NCBI RefSeq assembly: GCF_907163125.1
Contig: NZ_OU015319.1
Location: 930,001-994,000 of the forward strand
Direction: 5' to 3'
Length of the DNA stretch: 64,000 nucleotides
Origin: Cloacibacterium caeni
GTDB taxonomy: Bacteria; Bacteroidota; Bacteroidia; Flavobacteriales; Weeksellaceae
How positions within the stretch are numbered: the stretch's first letter is position 1; every line of letters begins with the position of its first letter. The position numbers and the translations under genes were made by a program. Below, piece after piece: positions 61,401 to 64,000 of the stretch. The notes below the pieces were generated by a model, which saw nothing but the letters and a program-made list of their open reading frames with translations, did no database searches and was not told where the DNA came from.

Positions 61401-61681
61401 CCTTTTTTAAACGTAAAATTATTGTTTTGCTTATTGTAGCTCCATAATATACTGCTATAGCTACCCTCACTGTATCCGCCAAACATCCAAAATAATCCCT
61501 CTTTGTCTACTACATAAGACATATCTCTTTGAATACCTGGCCAGTTTTCATCAGAGTCTAGTCCATATAAACCAATTTCTGCAGTTTGTTCAGTTTGATT
61601 TGTACCTTGAATCCAAGTAAAATTTATGTTTTGAGAATAAAGTAATGTACTTAATAAGAGAAAAAATAAACTTTTTTTCAT
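58445..61681 (-). CDS. Large secreted Kelch-type beta-propeller protein with T9SS sorting domain
   Basis: 1078 residues. Signal peptide MKKSLFFLLLSTLLYS, then about 12 repeats of ~70 residues, each containing a variant of W-D-x-x-GNLY(L/I)FGG followed by DLWKYNI-x-TNxWxW. That suggests one long or two stacked Kelch propellers (6-7 blades each). A linker with a SprB-type repeat (CDTKNNGAILITSKENYTYSYS) follows, and the C-terminal ~75 residues (IVIFPNPTSDLINI to GTYLLVLESENRKMTKKI) are a type A T9SS sorting domain. Exported through the Por/type IX system and probably surface-bound or released. Function is not assignable. Confidence 0.85.
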   Translation of the reverse strand: MKKSLFFLLLSTLLYSQNINFTWIQGTNQTEQTAEIGLYGLDSDENWPGIQRDMSYVVDKEGLFWMFGGYSEGSYSSILWSYNKQNNNFTFKKGRPYNDSDGFDKGINVESYRNMPSGVSLSSFWTSNNNLYKFGGITSSLTASNDFWKFNIATNNWIKISEPTNDGAGHFGTKGVEDIANIPPALINTTTWTDEQGNLYLFGGRTGLSNRSNTVEYDTLWKYNISTKMWSWIGGSDQPNATGNYNTLGQEHSLNSPGARYGSCSFKDSQGNIYIYGGFFNGKSQYYLLNDLWKLNMNTGQWTWLKGSLTSKESIVSDIGVEDPNNLPNTLDWSLDNPKPNHWVDNSGDFWIFVNQYMWRYRISTNSWAVMKQKKIITDDDKKPIYGTINVEDPKNFPGTINGSACWIGNDGNLYQFKGSKNIDAIWKYNIQTNNWVWIKGVDSNINSVNKNTYQKLAGLLESENTPGGTLDFGAKWTDEDGNLWLYGVLGSFHKGFSLYVYRSDDLWKFDISQKKWQWIKGNYFSFYNFSNYNSLDYGVLNVEDKRNSPGSRNEAFSWIDKNGNLWLFGGNYGSFDNQLHQDLWMYNRKTNNWVWKGGKQKNDEPFANYGTLGVSSITNIPGARRDGKSWVDQEGNFYLYGGYGFDEKSSQRGYLNDVWKYDITLNQWVWLSGDKIINSTNSKDYPIAKEESGIGWQDENKNFWYYFFGIMWKYQTNNNTWTKVRSSIPFTALNYGNIGVENDTNFPGNRANAFTWTGKNGDLWFLGGKDSYSKLDLWRYNINTNNWTWMYGPKSSLPKNYGQINVSSPTNLPPHRYNSATWNDQLGNLYFFGGDLYNDVWRINFNNYAPNLFTVTAQDETCDTKNNGAILITSKENYTYSYSLNGSNWVSFNSSVTLNNLNGGTYNLCIKLSNDTQYCYVVNIGKPENLKGKIELSGRLAKVQIQSGTAPFTITYGKKNITVYSKGSYDLILDNFADNIVLESSKSCEGKIIKELITTQNDIVIFPNPTSDLINIVNHLNEKVHLALYSQNGQLIMEDDIKENHSKTISIKKQPSGTYLLVLESENRKMTKKIIKQ

Positions 61682-61839
61682 TCAGATAAGGTTATTAGTT
61701 AAAGTCATGCTAAAATAAAAAAATAATTTTTATTCTATTGATGATTTTTATTATGCTACTGATGAGTAATTTTATTACTTTCCGATACAGAAACTTTCTC
61801 TTTACTGGTTGTGGGTGTTTATGAATTTTTAGTATCCAA
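61682..61839. other. Spacer between Kelch gene and unfoldase operon
   Basis: 158 AT-rich bases. I see no perfect -7 box for the Kelch gene and no clear terminator for the AAA+ gene; the two transcripts may run together. Confidence 0.45.
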
Positions 61840-63039
61840 TTAATAATCTATCTCTAAATTTTCATCGTTATCTATAACCGTTTGAGTAATATATTCAACA
61901 AATTTATCCTTTATTTCTTTATTCAAATCACGCATATTTTTGAATTTTGAAACTTCTATTTTACTAACTAAATTATCGTGAGTATCATTTGGAAATTCTA
62001 AATTAAATTTCGTTTCAAATTTATTCATTATTTCCCCTAATCTGTATCTAACAAATTTATCCTTATCGTTATTAAATAATAAACTAAAATGTACTTTATA
62101 ATTAAATCTTGAACGTAATTCTGGAGAAATAACCTTTTTAAAATTCTCTTTAGAGATATTTGAAGTAAAAATAATTGTGTAACCATTCAAATCAATTTCT
62201 TCCCCTTGAGAATTTGTCATTTTACCATTCTCAAGAACTTCTAAAAAATAATTGAATACAGCCGTATCTCCTTTTTCAAATTCATCAATTAGAATTAATC
62301 CAACATCAGATTCTTTCACTTTCTCAAATAATTCTCCTGTTTCACTTCCTACATATCCTCGAGGACTTCCAATTAAAGAGTTTAAAGCATCTTTACTACT
62401 ATAATTTCCAAAATTAATCTTAGCAAGTTTGTTTTTACCTTTTAGGCATTTTTGGAGAACTCTTGCTATTTCGGTTTTACCAACTCCAGAATCTCCCAAT
62501 ACAAACAATGATAAAATTTTATGCTCTCCTAAAGCATTGAATATATTAAACACATTAACTAATTTAAAAAAATCATCTTTAAATTTTTGATGTCCGTATA
62601 ATCTACCATTGAATTCATTCCAAAAATTTTTTAATTCATCCCCTTTTAGATCAATAATTTTTTTCTTTATAAAGGATTTACCAACCCCTATATTTGGTTT
62701 ATTATCTTTCGGTAACTCAATTTCTAAATCTTCAAATTCATCGAAGCAATATCTTAATTCGTATGTTAAAACCTCTTCATATTTTACATCTGCAATAAAT
62801 ATTGTTTCATCTGAAAAAAATGGTAATAGTTGTTCAAGTTGAAACGAAAGATTATCATTTTTAAAAGCAAATGTTAAGGAAGATAAATCTATAATCTCAC
62901 TTTGATAATCAAAATTTTCTAATATATCGTTAGAATTCAAATATTTAGTTATACTATTTATAATATAACCTTTATTAGTCATCATACTTTTATAAGTAGA
63001 AAATTCTTCTTTATGAAAAAAAATAAGTTTCTTACCCAT
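61840..63039 (-). CDS. Single-module HSP100 (ClpB D2-like) AAA+ unfoldase with novel N-domain
   Basis: 399 residues. Residues 1-135 are an alpha/beta domain I do not recognise. The AAA+ module (about 145-390) matches the D2 module of ClpB: YGHQKF, Walker A GDSGVGKT at 182-189, a pore loop SPRGYVGSETG (Tyr229) identical in layout to the ClpB GYVG substrate loop, Walker B LILIDEFEKGD at 248-258, sensor-1 TSN at 292-294, arginine finger PELRSRF at 306-312 and a sensor-2 arginine near 370. All catalytic and substrate-threading residues are present, so it should be an ATP-driven protein unfoldase. There is no first AAA module, no M domain and no ClpP loop. Overlaps the upstream gene by 8 bases. 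Confidence 0.78.
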   Translation of the reverse strand: MGKKLIFFHKEEFSTYKSMMTNKGYIINSITKYLNSNDILENFDYQSEIIDLSSLTFAFKNDNLSFQLEQLLPFFSDETIFIADVKYEEVLTYELRYCFDEFEDLEIELPKDNKPNIGVGKSFIKKKIIDLKGDELKNFWNEFNGRLYGHQKFKDDFFKLVNVFNIFNALGEHKILSLFVLGDSGVGKTEIARVLQKCLKGKNKLAKINFGNYSSKDALNSLIGSPRGYVGSETGELFEKVKESDVGLILIDEFEKGDTAVFNYFLEVLENGKMTNSQGEEIDLNGYTIIFTSNISKENFKKVISPELRSRFNYKVHFSLLFNNDKDKFVRYRLGEIMNKFETKFNLEFPNDTHDNLVSKIEVSKFKNMRDLNKEIKDKFVEYITQTVIDNDENLEIDY

Positions 63040-63913
63040 TATTCACTTCTTGAGGAATATTAACATTTTGAACTATAGCTAACAAATCAATATAATGGTA
63101 ATCTTTTTCATCATCACTGGAAACAAATGGATAAAGATTCTGATTTACATTTGATTCAGTATATTGACTTTCCTGAATTTCATCATCAGTTGAATTAGTC
63201 GTATTCAGATTTTGTAAACTTCCAAGTTCCTGAAAAAATTGGAATGAATTCCTCAAAGTGTTGATTTTGATTTTACCTTTATACAATCCTACTAATGAAA
63301 CTTTTCCTATAAATAAATCATCTACACTATATGAACTTTCAAATTCACTTTCAAAAGATAACGGTATCTTTACTAAAATCTCCTCAATACTATTTTTAAT
63401 TTTACCTTTCATTTTATATGCGTAATCCTTAAGCATAGAATTAAATAAATTGTTTATATCAAATCCTTCTGCTCCAGGTATAGCCATACCTTTAAAACCT
63501 CCATTAGAAAATAATTTTACCGTTCTCAATTCTGCATCATTTTCCAATGATAAATTAACATCATCTACGATTACCAATTCTCCCTCATCAGTGTTTTCAA
63601 AATCAGTTATATTTTTACTCTTTTCTATTATCTCATTTAATATTATTGATTTTGTCGTTTTAATTTCAAATGTTTCTAAAACCTTTTTTGAATCAGAATT
63701 ATTTGATTTTACACCTCCCTCAATCTCTCCACTAAATAACGTTAGAAATTTAGCTCCTAACTTAGTTTTAAGTTCCTTTTCATTACCCTTTTCAATATGA
63801 TTTTCAATTTCTCCTCCGATGGAAATAATGTTACTCAACATCATTTTTATTTCATAGACCTTTGCGAAATTGATATAATAAATATTAAAGATTTTATTTA
63901 ATTGGTTGTTCAT
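63032..63913 (-). CDS. Uncharacterised partner of the AAA+ unfoldase (DUF6414-like)
   Basis: 293 residues, cytosolic, no signal or membrane segment. The opening NIYYINFAKVYEIKMMLSN resembles the first strand-helix of DUF6414 proteins, and the middle (DEGELVIVDDVNLSL) and the FESSYSVDDLFIGKVSLVGLYKG block also fit that layout. I hold this as a weak match, not a call. After residue 230 comes an acidic Asn/Gln-rich linker (NTTNSTDDEIQESQ) and a short folded tail. It is the first gene of a two-gene unit; its stop overlaps the AAA+ start by 8 bases, so the products are likely made in fixed ratio. Confidence 0.65.
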   Translation of the reverse strand: MNNQLNKIFNIYYINFAKVYEIKMMLSNIISIGGEIENHIEKGNEKELKTKLGAKFLTLFSGEIEGGVKSNNSDSKKVLETFEIKTTKSIILNEIIEKSKNITDFENTDEGELVIVDDVNLSLENDAELRTVKLFSNGGFKGMAIPGAEGFDINNLFNSMLKDYAYKMKGKIKNSIEEILVKIPLSFESEFESSYSVDDLFIGKVSLVGLYKGKIKINTLRNSFQFFQELGSLQNLNTTNSTDDEIQESQYTESNVNQNLYPFVSSDDEKDYHYIDLLAIVQNVNIPQEVNNG

Positions 63914-63935
63914 TATTATTAATTTTACATTCCTA

Positions 63936-63943
63936 CAAATTTA
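63936..63943 (-). promoter_or_regulatory. -7 promoter element of the unfoldase operon
   Basis: TAAATTTG on the minus strand, a perfect TAnnTTTG box 22 bases before the ATG at 63913. It shows that the pair is its own transcription unit. Confidence 0.6.
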
Positions 63944-63947
63944 ACTA

Positions 63948-63976
63948 AAAAAGTCCTCTTTAGTAAAGAAGACTTT
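63948..63976 (-). terminator. Terminator of a minus-strand gene lying beyond the window
   Basis: AAGTCTTCTTT and AAAGAGGACTT pair around ACT (one mismatch) on the minus strand, followed by a T run that abuts the unfoldase promoter. Confidence 0.7.
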
Positions 63977-64000
63977 TCCACAATCATCATAAAATCAACA

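Overview
The window is AT-rich, densely coded DNA from a member of the Bacteroidota, most likely class Flavobacteriia and close to Chryseobacterium/Cloacibacterium (Weeksellaceae). Three things point there. Many genes are preceded by the Bacteroidota-type -7 promoter box TAnnTTTG instead of a TATAAT-type -10. One secreted protein ends in a type IX secretion (Por) sorting domain. Several genes belong to families typical of this group (DUF3098, DivIC-type FtsB, UMF1-type MFS, LSDG-type FecE ATPases). The genus call is inference. I found no rRNA, tRNA, CRISPR array, insertion sequence or phage module.

Layout. 1-4.4 kb: an AddB-like recombination nuclease cut by the window edge, glutaminase, a DUF922 metalloprotease-like protein, a lipoprotein and rsmG, all on the minus strand. 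4.4-7 kb: aminotransferase, 2-Cys peroxiredoxin and methylglyoxal synthase on the plus strand. 7-24.6 kb: minus-strand housekeeping and metabolism (uvrA, UMF1-type MFS, acetyl-CoA acetyltransferase, a frameshifted nucleoside permease, DUF151 nuclease, etfBA, M20 dipeptidase, THUMP-like methyltransferase, methylmalonyl-CoA mutase small-subunit-like protein, divIC, udk, sanA). 24.7-27.7 kb: TlpA-like thioredoxin lipoprotein and an iron/cobalamin-type ABC importer with an extra membrane gene between permease and ATPase. 27.9-33.9 kb: marR-fadN-fadA-fadE beta-oxidation operon. 33.9-37.1 kb: AraC regulator divergent from aldehyde dehydrogenase plus DUF779. 37-47 kb: rluF, truB, uppP, ftsX, rsmA, DUF1003-like, mgtE, TIGR02757, rnz, rdgB-type NTPase and a CPBP protease. 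47.3-47.9 kb: tandem structured repeats. 47.9-57.4 kb: prfC, DUF4349 lipoprotein, DUF2891, an acyl-CoA dehydrogenase divergent from fadD, and small envelope genes. 57.7-63.9 kb: an accessory region with an FN3 lipoprotein, a 1078-residue Kelch-type T9SS protein, and a two-gene unit made of an unrecognised 293-residue protein and a single-module HSP100-like AAA+ unfoldase.

How it fits together. Fatty-acid breakdown dominates: fadD, two acyl-CoA dehydrogenases, fadN, fadA, an acetyl-CoA acetyltransferase and the ETF electron acceptor all lie in this window. A near-identical palindrome (TATGC-NN-GCATA) occurs twice around the marR promoter and once upstream of etfB, so the MarR protein probably controls both its own fadNAE operon and etfBA. 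This would be a MarR counterpart of the TetR-type FadR regulon of Bacillus. The best candidate for an undescribed system is the unfoldase pair at the right edge. It has its own promoter and overlapping reading frames, and its likely function is unknown.
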